Assembly (NCBI GenBank): GCA_964509885.1
Contig: CAZDZL010000008.1
Coordinates: forward strand, 1 to 64,000
DNA length: 64,000 nucleotides
Direction of reading: 5' to 3'
Source of the DNA: Palsa-1447 sp964509885
GTDB taxonomy: Bacteria; Verrucomicrobiota; Verrucomicrobiia; Opitutales; Opitutaceae
The number at the start of each line of letters is the position of its first letter. Position 1 is the stretch's first letter. Positions 50,582-58,779 of this stretch are shown here, piece after piece. The position numbers and the translations under genes were made by a program. The notes below the pieces were generated by a model. The model was not told the origin of the DNA and did not search any database. It worked only from the letters and a program-made list of their open reading frames with translations.

Positions 50582-52307
50582 ATGAAGACTCTACCCGACT
50601 CACTCCGCGCGGCCCTGCTGCTCGCAGCGCTCCTGGCCCTGGGCGCCGGCGCCCGCGCCGGCGACGCGGCCAAGGCGCAGGACAGCGCGGCAGCCGCCCC
50701 CGAGACCCCCCTGCACGAGATCGGCGCGGCGCCGGACGCCGCGGTCACCCCTACGCCCACACCGACCCCGGCCGGGGGCAGGGCGAGGACCTACAACTCC
50801 GATACGGTCATCCACCAGTTCGATGACGATCAGAACAACCGCGTCTCCGTGGGCGACTCGACCAATGTCGGACCGGACGAGACGGTCCCGGGCAACGCGG
50901 TCGCGGTGCTCGGGCCGGTGACGGTCGACGGGACCGTGAATGGCAACGCCGTCTCCGTGATGGGATCGACCGTCATCAACGGCACGGTCCACGGAAACGC
51001 CGTGACGGTCCTCGGCACGATGAAGATCGGCTCGCACGCTCACATCGACGGCAACGCCGTCGCTGCTGTGGGCGTGGTCGAGAAGGAGCCCGGCGCCTAC
51101 ATCGGCGGCAATGTCGTGCAGCAGGGCGGGGGCATGAGATTCTCCGAGAACTCCGGCGTCTTCTCGTGGTGGGAGCACGCCTTCAAGAGGGGCCGCCCGC
51201 TCGCCATAGGCAAGAACCTGGGCTTCTCCTGGCTGCTCAGCATCTGCACGATCGCGCTCTATCTTCTCCTGGCCCTGATCTTCCCGGGCGGAGTGACCAA
51301 GTGCGGCGAGACGCTCGCGGAGCGCCCCGGCATCACGCTCCTCACCGGCATCCTCGCGGTCATCGCGCTCCCGGTTGTCTTTGTCCTTCTCCTCGTCACG
51401 ATCGTCGGGATCCCGATCGCGCTCGTGGTCCTGCCGATCTCGATCGTCGCCTTCGTCACCTTCGGCAAGGCGGCCTTCTACGGGCTCATCGGCCGGGCCG
51501 TCCTGGGCAAGCAGGCGCAGCCGGTGCTGGCGGTCATCGTTGGCGTGGCCCTCACCCTCGGGTTCCTCCTGGTGCCGATCCTCGGGTTCGTGGTCTGGGT
51601 GGTCTTCTCGTTCATAGGCTTCGCGTGCGCCGTGACGACGCTCCTCACGCCGAAGAGGACGGCGCCTCCCGTGGTGGCTCCGGTTGCCCCCGCGGCGCCC
51701 GCCCCCTCGGCGCCGCCCGCGGCCATGGCTATGGCGGCCGTCCCCCCCGAGCTCTCCCCGCCCTTGCCGCTGCCGCCCCTCGTGGCGCCCGAGGCGCCCG
51801 CCCCGGCCCCNNNNNNNNNNNNNNNNNNNNNNNNNNNNNNNNNNNNNNNNNNNNNNNNNNNNNNNNNNNNNNNNNNNNNNNNNNNNNNNNNNNNNNNNNN
51901 NNNNNNNNNNCCCGGCCCCCCTCTCCGCGGGGTCCGAGGCGGCCCTTCCCCGGGCGGGCTTCTGGATACGGATGATCGCGGTCCTCATCGACGTGCTCCT
52001 CGTGGGCATGCTGACGCGGATGCACGACTGGTTCCCGGTGGTCATGGCGGTCTACGCGGCGCTGCTCTGGAAGCTGAGGGGCGCCACGATCGGCGACATC
52101 ATCTTCGGCATCAAGGTCGTCCGCGCCGACGGCGGCCCGATGGAATGGGTGACGGTCATCGTCCGCGCCCTGGCCTGCTTCTTCTCGGTGATCGTCGTCG
52201 GCCTGGGCTTCATCTGGATCGCCTTCGACCGGGAGAAGCAGGGCTGGCACGACAAGATCGCCGGGACCGTGGTCGTCCGCCTGCCCAAGGGCACGTCCCT
52301 CGTCTAG
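50582..52307 (+). CDS. Bactofilin-like polymer-forming / RDD membrane protein, interrupted by an assembly gap
   Basis: Signal peptide (LRAALLLAALLALGAGARAG), then polymer-forming beta-repeats at about 75-180 (NAVAVLGPVTVDGTVNGNAV, SVMGSTVINGTVHGNAVTVL), then a polytopic block of five or so helices (LSICTIALYLLLALIFPGGV, GIPIALVVLPISIVAFVTFG). A Pro-rich linker carries the 100-N gap. After the gap an RDD-type domain follows in another frame (FWIRMIAVLIDVLLVGMLTR, LWKLRGATIGDIIFGIKVVR). The frame change across the gap shows the true gap length is not 100. Treating the two halves as one gene is inferred from the continuous linker and absence of any start after the gap. Confidence 0.7.
51811..51910. 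other. Assembly gap of 100 N
   Basis: A run of exactly 100 N inside the Pro/Ala-rich linker of the bactofilin-like/RDD gene, flanked on both sides by GCCCCGGCCCC-like repeats. A fixed-size placeholder at a low-complexity GC tract; its real length is unknown. Confidence 0.99.
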
Positions 52308-52360
52308 CAGAAGGCGGTTGAACTCCCGCCACCGGGCGCTGCACAGTAGTGCCGCTCCCG

Positions 52361-52885
52361 ATGGCACCCCGACGCAAAGCCGCCAAGAAACCCCGTTCCC
52401 GGCGCCTCCCGCTGGTCGGGGTGATCATGGGCAGCACCTCCGACTGGGAGACCATGCGCCACGCCGCGGAGACGCTCGAGGCGCTCGGCGTCCCCTACGA
52501 GAAGCGCGTCGTCAGCGCGCACCGCACGCCGAGGCTCATGTTCGAGTACGCGACCCGCGCCGCGGGGCGCGGGCTCAGGGTCCTGATCGCGGGCGCCGGC
52601 GGGGCCGCGCACCTGCCGGGGATGACGGCGGCACTGACGCCGCTTCCCGTTCTCGGGGTCCCGGTCGAGAGCACGTCGCTCAAGGGCCTGGACTCCCTCT
52701 GCTCGATCGTGCAGATGCCGGGCGGCATTCCCGTGGCGACCTTCGCCATCGGCAAGCCGGGCGCCATCAACGCTGGCCTCTTCGCCGCGTCCATCCTCGC
52801 CCTCGGTGACCGGGAGCTGTCCCGGGCGCTCGCGGCCCGCCGCCACGACCAGACGCGCAGGGTCCTCGGCGCAACGCTTCCGTGA
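52361..52885 (+). CDS. purE: N5-carboxyaminoimidazole ribonucleotide mutase
   Basis: 174 residues. A basic N-terminus (MAPRRKAAKKPRSRRLP) precedes the PurE core: VGVIMGSTSDWETMRHAAET, VVSAHRTPRLMFEYA (catalytic His), LIAGAGGAAHLPGMTAALTP and IVQMPGGIPVATFAIGKPGA. Purine synthesis: converts N5-CAIR to CAIR. Its stop overlaps purK (GTGA). The ATG at 52361 was chosen; a GTG four codons earlier is possible. Confidence 0.96.
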   Translation: MAPRRKAAKKPRSRRLPLVGVIMGSTSDWETMRHAAETLEALGVPYEKRVVSAHRTPRLMFEYATRAAGRGLRVLIAGAGGAAHLPGMTAALTPLPVLGVPVESTSLKGLDSLCSIVQMPGGIPVATFAIGKPGAINAGLFAASILALGDRELSRALAARRHDQTRRVLGATLP

Positions 52886-54018
52886 TCGGCCCCGGGAGAG
52901 CGATCGGCGTCCTCGGCGGGGGCCAGCTGGGCAGGATGTTCGCGCACGCGGCGCAGGAGCTCGGCTACCGCGTGCACGTCTACGAGCCGTCCGGCCCCAG
53001 CCCCGCCGGCGCGGTGGCCGACGAGGAGACGAACGCGCCCTACGAGGACCTCGCCGCGCTCGGGGCGTTCGCGAGGTCGGTCGACGTCGTCACCTACGAG
53101 TTCGAGAACATCCCCGCGGGGCCGCTGAAGGCCGTCGAGGCCATCGTCCCGCTCCATCCCGCGCCCGGCGTCCTGCATGTCTGCCAGAACCGGTGGCGCG
53201 AGAAGGCGTGGCTGCGGGAGAACGGCTTCCCCCACGCCCGGTACGCCGAGGCGCTGGAGGGCGACATCGGGGCGGCCGCGGCGCAGCTTGGGCTGCCGTG
53301 CGTCGTGAAGACGGCGGACTTCGGCTATGACGGGAAGGGCCAGATGCGCGTCGACACGCCGGGGGACCTCGCCAAGGCCGCCGCGATCTTCCGCGGGCGG
53401 CGCTGCGTCGTCGAGCAGTGGGTGGACTTCGAGAGGGAGATCTCGGTCATCTGCGCGCGGACCGAGTCCGGCGAGACCCGGGCGTTCCCCGCGTCGGAGA
53501 ACATCCACACGAACCACATCCTGGACATCTCGATCGTGCCGGCGCGGGTACCCGCCGGCGTCGCGGAGGCGGCGCGGGAGCTCGCCGTGCGGATCGCGGA
53601 CGCGCTCGGCGTCGTGGGCCTCCTCGCCGTCGAGATGTTCCTCGCCCCCGGCGGCGCCCTCATCGTGAACGAGCTGGCGCCGAGGCCGCACAACTCGGGG
53701 CACTGGTCGATCGACGGCGGGGAGACCAGCCAGTTCGAGCAGCACGTGCGCGCGGTCTGCGGGCTGCCGCTCGGCCCCTCGGGCGCCCTGGGCCCGACGG
53801 TCATGGTGAACATCCTCGGAGACGCCTGGGCGTGGAGGGACGGCGCCGTCGCCGGCGAGCCCGATTGGTCGGCCATCCTCTCGGAGCCGGCGGCCAAGCT
53901 CCACCTTTACGGGAAGCCGCACCCCAGGCCGGGCCGAAAGATGGGGCATTTCACGGTCCGGGGCGCCGACGTTGAGTCGGCCCTCGCGCTCGCGAGGGCC
54001 CTCAAGTCGCGGCTCTGA
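52882..54018 (+). CDS. purK: 5-(carboxyamino)imidazole ribonucleotide synthase
   Basis: 378 residues, ATP-grasp fold. IGVLGGGQLGRMFAHAAQEL (N-terminal nucleotide-binding loop), VDVVTYEFENIPAGPLKA, GLPCVVKTADFGYDGKGQMR (ATP-grasp Lys and Gly-rich loop) and ALIVNELAPRPHNSGHWSID (metal and substrate residues). Makes N5-CAIR from AIR, ATP and bicarbonate for PurE. GTG start overlapping purE by 4 bases; convergent with mdh, one base between stops. Confidence 0.97.
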   Translation: MIGPGRAIGVLGGGQLGRMFAHAAQELGYRVHVYEPSGPSPAGAVADEETNAPYEDLAALGAFARSVDVVTYEFENIPAGPLKAVEAIVPLHPAPGVLHVCQNRWREKAWLRENGFPHARYAEALEGDIGAAAAQLGLPCVVKTADFGYDGKGQMRVDTPGDLAKAAAIFRGRRCVVEQWVDFEREISVICARTESGETRAFPASENIHTNHILDISIVPARVPAGVAEAARELAVRIADALGVVGLLAVEMFLAPGGALIVNELAPRPHNSGHWSIDGGETSQFEQHVRAVCGLPLGPSGALGPTVMVNILGDAWAWRDGAVAGEPDWSAILSEPAAKLHLYGKPHPRPGRKMGHFTVRGADVESALALARALKSRL

Positions 54019-54019
54019 G

Positions 54020-55006
54020 CTATCTCGGGAGCAGCTCGGAGACGAGGGCCTTCTCCTCCTTGAGCTCGTTCTCGGTGGCGGTGATCCTCGACTTGGAGAA
54101 GTCGGTCAGCTTGAGCCCCTGCACGATCTTCCAGGACGAGCCGTCGCTGCGGATGGGGTAGGAGTAGATGAGCCCCTTCTCGATCCCGTAGGACCCGTCG
54201 GAGCACACGGCGACGCTGAACCACCCGCCCTCGGGCGTGGGGGTCGTGAGGCTGCGCACCGTGTCGACGACCGCGTTCGCCGCGGACGCCGCCGAGCTCA
54301 GGCCGCGGGCCTTGATGATCGCCGCGCCGCGCTGCTGCACCGTGGGGAGGAACGCGTCCTTGAACCAGGCCTCGTCGGGGATCGCGTCGATGGCCGGCTT
54401 GCCCGCGATCCTGGCGTTGTAGAAGTCGGGGTACATCGTCGAGCTGTGGTTGCCCCAGATGGCCAGGTTGGAGACCGCGGTCGTGTCGGCTCCCGCCTTG
54501 AGCGCGATCTGCGTGACCGCGCGGTTCTGGTCGAGCATCGTCATCGCGAACCACCGCTCGGAGGGGACCGAGGGAGCGTTGTTCATCGCGATCAGGCAGT
54601 TGGTGTTGCAGGGGTTGCCGATCACGAGGATGCGCACGCCCTTGGCGGCATGCTTCGCGATCGCCTGGCCCTGGCCGGTGAATATCTTTCCGTTGATACC
54701 GAGCAGGTCCTTGCGCTCCATGCCGGCCTTGCGCGGCACCGAGCCGACGAGGAGCGCCCAGTCGACGCCCTTGAAGCCCTCGTCGAGGGATGCGGTCGGC
54801 ACGATCCCCTTCAGGAGCGGGAAGGCGCAGTCCTGGAGCTCCATGACGACCCCGCCGAGGGCCGGCAGGGCGGGCTCCACCTCGATCAGGTGGAGGATGA
54901 CGGGCTGGTCGGCGCCGAACATCGAGCCGGAGGCGATCCGGAAAAGGAGGGAGTAGCCGATCTGGCCGGCTGCGCCGGTGACGGCCACGCGTAGGGGGGA
55001 TTTCAT
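54020..55006 (-). CDS. mdh: Malate dehydrogenase
   Basis: 328 residues of the cytosolic/archaeal-cytosol-like MDH type: VAVTGAAGQIGYSLLFRIAS (NAD loop), LHLIEVEPALPALGGVVMEL, VGSVPRKAGMERKDLLGING, VIGNPCNTNCLIAMNNAPSV, LDQNRAVTQIALKAG (substrate Arg) and NLAIWGNHSSTMYPD (catalytic His). Reversibly oxidises malate to oxaloacetate. The start at 55006 follows the family; an in-frame extension up to 55162 is not conserved. The 179-base gap to the divergent dehydrogenase gene holds its promoter. Confidence 0.96.
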   Translation of the reverse strand: MKSPLRVAVTGAAGQIGYSLLFRIASGSMFGADQPVILHLIEVEPALPALGGVVMELQDCAFPLLKGIVPTASLDEGFKGVDWALLVGSVPRKAGMERKDLLGINGKIFTGQGQAIAKHAAKGVRILVIGNPCNTNCLIAMNNAPSVPSERWFAMTMLDQNRAVTQIALKAGADTTAVSNLAIWGNHSSTMYPDFYNARIAGKPAIDAIPDEAWFKDAFLPTVQQRGAAIIKARGLSSAASAANAVVDTVRSLTTPTPEGGWFSVAVCSDGSYGIEKGLIYSYPIRSDGSSWKIVQGLKLTDFSKSRITATENELKEEKALVSELLPR

Positions 55007-55185
55007 GGGAACGGGGAATGTAGCACTTGCGGGGCGGAGCGCACGGAGGAAATTGGGGTCCCGCGGGCGCCCTCCCCGGGACGCCCTTCTGGCTGATTGC
55101 AGCGGCAACCCTTTTGTGGTTATTCGCCCGTGGAAACGCGGTCCGCCCCTCCCATACCCCACAACCCACCCAGGATCATCGCACC

Positions 55186-56217
55186 GTGAAGGCGCTTGTG
55201 CTCAAGGAATACGGCCGCCTTGCGGTCGAGGAGGTGGGGAGGCCGAGTCCCGCGGCGGACGAGGTCCTGGTCCGCGTCCGGGCCTGCGGTATCTGCGGCA
55301 GCGACGTGCACGGCATGGACGGGAGCACGGGAAGGCGCATCCCGCCGATCATCATGGGCCATGAGGCCGCGGGGGAGATCGCCGAGGTGGGCGCGGCCGT
55401 GAGGGGCTGGGCGCAGGGCGACCGGGTCACGTTCGACTCCACGGTCTATTGCGGAACCTGCTGGCACTGCCTGCGGGGCGAGGTGAACCTCTGCGAGGAG
55501 CGCCGCGTCCTCGGGGTGTCCTGCGCCGAGTTCCGGCGGGACGGGGCGTTCGCCGAGTTTGTCGCGGTGCCCGCGCGCATCCTCTACCGGCTTCCGGACG
55601 GACTCTCCTTCGAGAAGGCGGCGATGGTCGAGGCGGTGTCGGTGGCCGTGCACGCGGTCAGGAGGACCCCGCTCGCGGACGGCGCCTCGGCCGTGGTGAT
55701 CGGCGCGGGCATGATAGGCCTCCTGGTCGTCCAGGTCCTCAGGGCCGCCGGCTGCCGCCGCGTCATCGCGGTCGACCTGGACGGCGAGCGCCTGGAGCTC
55801 GCGCAAAGGCTCGGCGCCACGGCTTCGCTCCGGGTGGGAACGCAGGGGCCCGCCGATGAGGTCCGGCGCCTCTGCGACGGGCGCGGCGCCGACGCCGTGT
55901 TCGAGGTCGTGGGCCTCGCCTCGACCGTCGCGGACGCCGTCGCGTGCGCGCGCAAGGGGGGGAGCGTGACGCTCGTCGGGAACGCCGAGGCGAGGGTCGA
56001 TCTGCCGCTCCAGGCGGTCGTGACCCGGCAGATCACGCTCATCGGCTCCTGCGCCTCCGCCGGCGAATACCCCGAGTGCCTCGAGCTCATCGCGAGCGGG
56101 AGGGTCAACGTGACGGACTTCATCAGCGCGGCGGCCCCCCTCGGGGACGGCGCGCGCTGGTTCGAGCGGCTGCGCTCCCGGGAGAAGGGCCTCATGAAGG
56201 TCCTGCTCACCCCATGA
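55186..56217 (+). CDS. Zinc-dependent medium-chain alcohol/polyol dehydrogenase
   Basis: 343 residues. Catalytic-zinc residues in RACGICGSDVHGMDG (Cys) and IIMGHEAAGEIAEVG (His, Glu). Structural-zinc cysteines in VYCGTCWHCLRGEVNLCEER. NAD loop VVIGAGMIGLLVVQVLRAAG with the acidic VDLDGER, predicting NAD. Closest to sorbitol- or threonine-dehydrogenase-like enzymes. GTG start. The stop overlaps the next gene by 4 bases (ATGA), and an MFS transporter follows, so it probably oxidises a sugar or polyol taken up by that transporter. Confidence 0.9.
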   Translation: MKALVLKEYGRLAVEEVGRPSPAADEVLVRVRACGICGSDVHGMDGSTGRRIPPIIMGHEAAGEIAEVGAAVRGWAQGDRVTFDSTVYCGTCWHCLRGEVNLCEERRVLGVSCAEFRRDGAFAEFVAVPARILYRLPDGLSFEKAAMVEAVSVAVHAVRRTPLADGASAVVIGAGMIGLLVVQVLRAAGCRRVIAVDLDGERLELAQRLGATASLRVGTQGPADEVRRLCDGRGADAVFEVVGLASTVADAVACARKGGSVTLVGNAEARVDLPLQAVVTRQITLIGSCASAGEYPECLELIASGRVNVTDFISAAAPLGDGARWFERLRSREKGLMKVLLTP

Positions 56218-57320
56218 CCGGCGCGGCGGCCCCCATGGGAAGACTGAGGACGGCCCTGGTCGGCACCGGGAAGGTGGCCGACCTCCATGCGGCGGCGCTT
56301 TGCTCCCTGCCCGAGTCCCAGTTCGTGGCGGTGTGCGGGCGACCCTCCGCGAGACTTGATGCCTTCGCCGCAAGGTACGGCGTCCCGGCCTTCACGGACG
56401 TCCGCGGGATGGTCGAAAGGGCGGGCGTGCAGGCCCTCTGCGTGTGCACGCCGCATCCGAACCACGCCGCGCCGACGATCGCCGCCGCCCGGGCGGGCGT
56501 TCATGTGCTCGTGGAGAAGCCGATGGCCTCCTCGCTCGCCGACTGCGACGCGATGATCGCGGCGGCCAGGGACGGCGGGGCCACGATTGGCCTCGTCTCG
56601 CAGCGCCGGTTCTACCCCGCCTGCCGGAGGATCCGCGCCGCGCTGGACGCGGGCCGCCTCGGGGCGCCCGTCCTCGGCGCCGCGACCATATTCGGGTGGC
56701 GCGACGAGGCCTACTACCGCAGCGACCCCTGGCGCGGCACGTGGGCGGGGGAGGGCGGCGGCGTCCTCGTGAACCAGTCCCCGCACCAGCTGGACCTGCT
56801 CCTGTGGTACATGGGGGAGGTCGCCGAGGTGTTCGGCTACTGGGCGAACCTCAACCACCCGTACATCGAGGTCGACGACACGGCGGTGGCCGTCGTGCGC
56901 TTCAGGAGCGGGGCCCTGGGCAACATCGTGGTCAGCAACAGCCAGAACCCCGGCATCAACGCCCGGGTCTCCGTCCACGGCGCGAACGGCGCGTCGGTCG
57001 GCGTGCAGACGGACGGGGGCGCGATGTTCATCGCCGGCAGCACGAGGATCGCCGACGCGGCCTTCAACGACATCTGGACCGTCCCCGGGGAGGAGGGGAT
57101 GCCCGCAACCTGGAAGGGCGAGGATGCCGCCGTTTTCGCGGGGGATCCCATGGCGCACTTCCACCGGCTGCAGGTCTCGGATTTCCTTAGGGCCGTCCTC
57201 GAGGGCCGGCCGCCGGCCGTGACGGCCGCCGACGGGCGGCGCACCGTCGAGCTCTTCACGGCGATCTACCGCGCCAGCCGGGACGGGAAGCCCGTGCGCT
57301 TCCCGGTCCCGGCGACGTAG
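56214..57320 (+). CDS. Gfo/Idh/MocA-family oxidoreductase
   Basis: 368 residues. N-terminal Rossmann part LRTALVGTGKVADLHAAALC, VCTPHPNHAAPTIAAARAGV and the catalytic-Lys motif HVLVEKPMASSLADCDAMIA. C-terminal part includes WAGEGGGVLVNQSPHQLDLL (conserved His) and HPYIEVDDTAVAVVRFRSG. Such enzymes oxidise or dehydrate sugars and inositols. Translationally coupled to the dehydrogenase gene upstream; 17 bases separate it from the MFS gene. Confidence 0.92.
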   Translation: MTGAAAPMGRLRTALVGTGKVADLHAAALCSLPESQFVAVCGRPSARLDAFAARYGVPAFTDVRGMVERAGVQALCVCTPHPNHAAPTIAAARAGVHVLVEKPMASSLADCDAMIAAARDGGATIGLVSQRRFYPACRRIRAALDAGRLGAPVLGAATIFGWRDEAYYRSDPWRGTWAGEGGGVLVNQSPHQLDLLLWYMGEVAEVFGYWANLNHPYIEVDDTAVAVVRFRSGALGNIVVSNSQNPGINARVSVHGANGASVGVQTDGGAMFIAGSTRIADAAFNDIWTVPGEEGMPATWKGEDAAVFAGDPMAHFHRLQVSDFLRAVLEGRPPAVTAADGRRTVELFTAIYRASRDGKPVRFPVPAT

Positions 57321-57337
57321 CCGCACGCCGGCTCCGC

Positions 57338-58627
57338 ATGGCAGGCCCCGCCTCATCGCATGTCCGCCTCAGGGTCGCGGGCATGCTCTTCGTCACGGTC
57401 GCGATCAACTACCTCGACAGGAGCAACCTGTCGGTGGCCTCGATCGAGCTCGCCCGGGACCTCCGCCTGGACCCGGTCCGCCTGGGCCTCATCTTCTCGG
57501 CGTTCGGCTGGACCTACGCGTTCTTCCAGATCCCGGGCGGGTGGCTTGTCGACCGGATCGGCGCACGGTCGATGTACGCGGCGGTCTGCGGGCTCTGGTC
57601 TCTGGCGACGCTGGCCCAGGGCTTCGCGCACACGTTCCTCGTCCTCATGGGGCTCAGGTTCCTCCTCGGGCTCTTCGAGGCGCCGGCCTTCCCGATCTGC
57701 AGCAAGCTCGCCACGTCCTGGTTCCCGGAGAACGAGCGCGCGGCGGCGATCGGGTTCTACACGGCGGGCCAGTACGCGGGCCTGGCCTTCCTCACCTTCG
57801 CGCTCGTTCGCGCGCAGGCGCGGTTCGGCTGGCACTCGGTCTTCTTCATCACGGGCGCGATCGGCCTGGCGTGGTCGGCGCTCTGGTACCTCCTCTACCG
57901 CGATCCCGCGCGGAGCCCCGGCCTCTCGGACGCGGAGCGCGACCACATCCGCGCGGGAGGGGGATGGGTCGAGGACGAGCCCAGGCCGGGCCGGGCGTTC
58001 GCGATCAATCCCGCGGACCTTCGCCTTGTGCTCACGAAGAGGAAGCTCTGGGGGATCTACCTGGGGCAGTTCGCGCTCAACGCCGTGCCCTGGTTCTTCA
58101 TCACCTGGTTCCCCACGTACCTGGTCACCTACAGGCACTTCGACTTCATCCGGGAGGGTATATTCTCGTCTCTGCCCTTCATCGGCGCCTTCGTCGGCGT
58201 CATCTCCGGCGGGCTCCTCTCGGACTACCTGGTCAGGCGCGGCGTGTCGGCCTCCGTCGCCCGCAAGGGCCCTGTCATCGCCGGCATGCTGCTGTCCACG
58301 TGCGTGGTGGGGGCCAACTTCGTCGAAAACCCCAGGTGGGTGATGTTCTTCCTCGCGGCCGCGTTCTTCGGCAACGGCTTCGCCTCCATCACCTGGGTCC
58401 TCGTGTCGCTGATGGCGCCCAGGCGCCTCCTCGGGCTCACCGGGGGCGTCTTCAACTTCTGCGGCAACCTCTCGGCCATGATCGTGCCCTTCGTCATCGG
58501 CGTCATCGTCAAGTACGGCGGGTTCGCGCAGGCCATGGTGTTCATCTCGGTCATGACGCTCGGGGGCGCCCTCTCCTACATCCTCGTGGTGGGCAAGGTG
58601 GAGCGCGTGGAGGACCCGGGGCGCTGA
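57338..58627 (+). CDS. MFS transporter, anion:cation symporter (ACS/hexuronate-like) family
   Basis: 429 residues with twelve membrane helices. Start block VAINYLDRSNLSVASIELAR is typical of ACS carriers of hexuronates and galactonate; others are FAFGWTYA-type helix 2 (IFSAFGWTYAFFQIPGGWLV), LVDRIGARSMYAAVCGLWS, GLRFLLGLFEAPAFPICSKL and LGLTGGVFNFCGNLSAMIVP. It should import a sugar acid or related anion for the two dehydrogenases encoded just upstream in what looks like a single operon. Confidence 0.92.
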   Translation: MAGPASSHVRLRVAGMLFVTVAINYLDRSNLSVASIELARDLRLDPVRLGLIFSAFGWTYAFFQIPGGWLVDRIGARSMYAAVCGLWSLATLAQGFAHTFLVLMGLRFLLGLFEAPAFPICSKLATSWFPENERAAAIGFYTAGQYAGLAFLTFALVRAQARFGWHSVFFITGAIGLAWSALWYLLYRDPARSPGLSDAERDHIRAGGGWVEDEPRPGRAFAINPADLRLVLTKRKLWGIYLGQFALNAVPWFFITWFPTYLVTYRHFDFIREGIFSSLPFIGAFVGVISGGLLSDYLVRRGVSASVARKGPVIAGMLLSTCVVGANFVENPRWVMFFLAAAFFGNGFASITWVLVSLMAPRRLLGLTGGVFNFCGNLSAMIVPFVIGVIVKYGGFAQAMVFISVMTLGGALSYILVVGKVERVEDPGR

Positions 58628-58779
58628 CGCGGCCGGCCCCGGAGCGCCGTATCACCATCGGTCGTACGGACGCCGTCCGAAGGGAGGGCGCGCGCGCGAC
58701 TCCTCCCGGGCGCCGCGCCGCCGAGCATTAAGTGATCGCTGTCCCAGCGGGTTTGCTGCTTAGCTTCACGGGCGTTACG

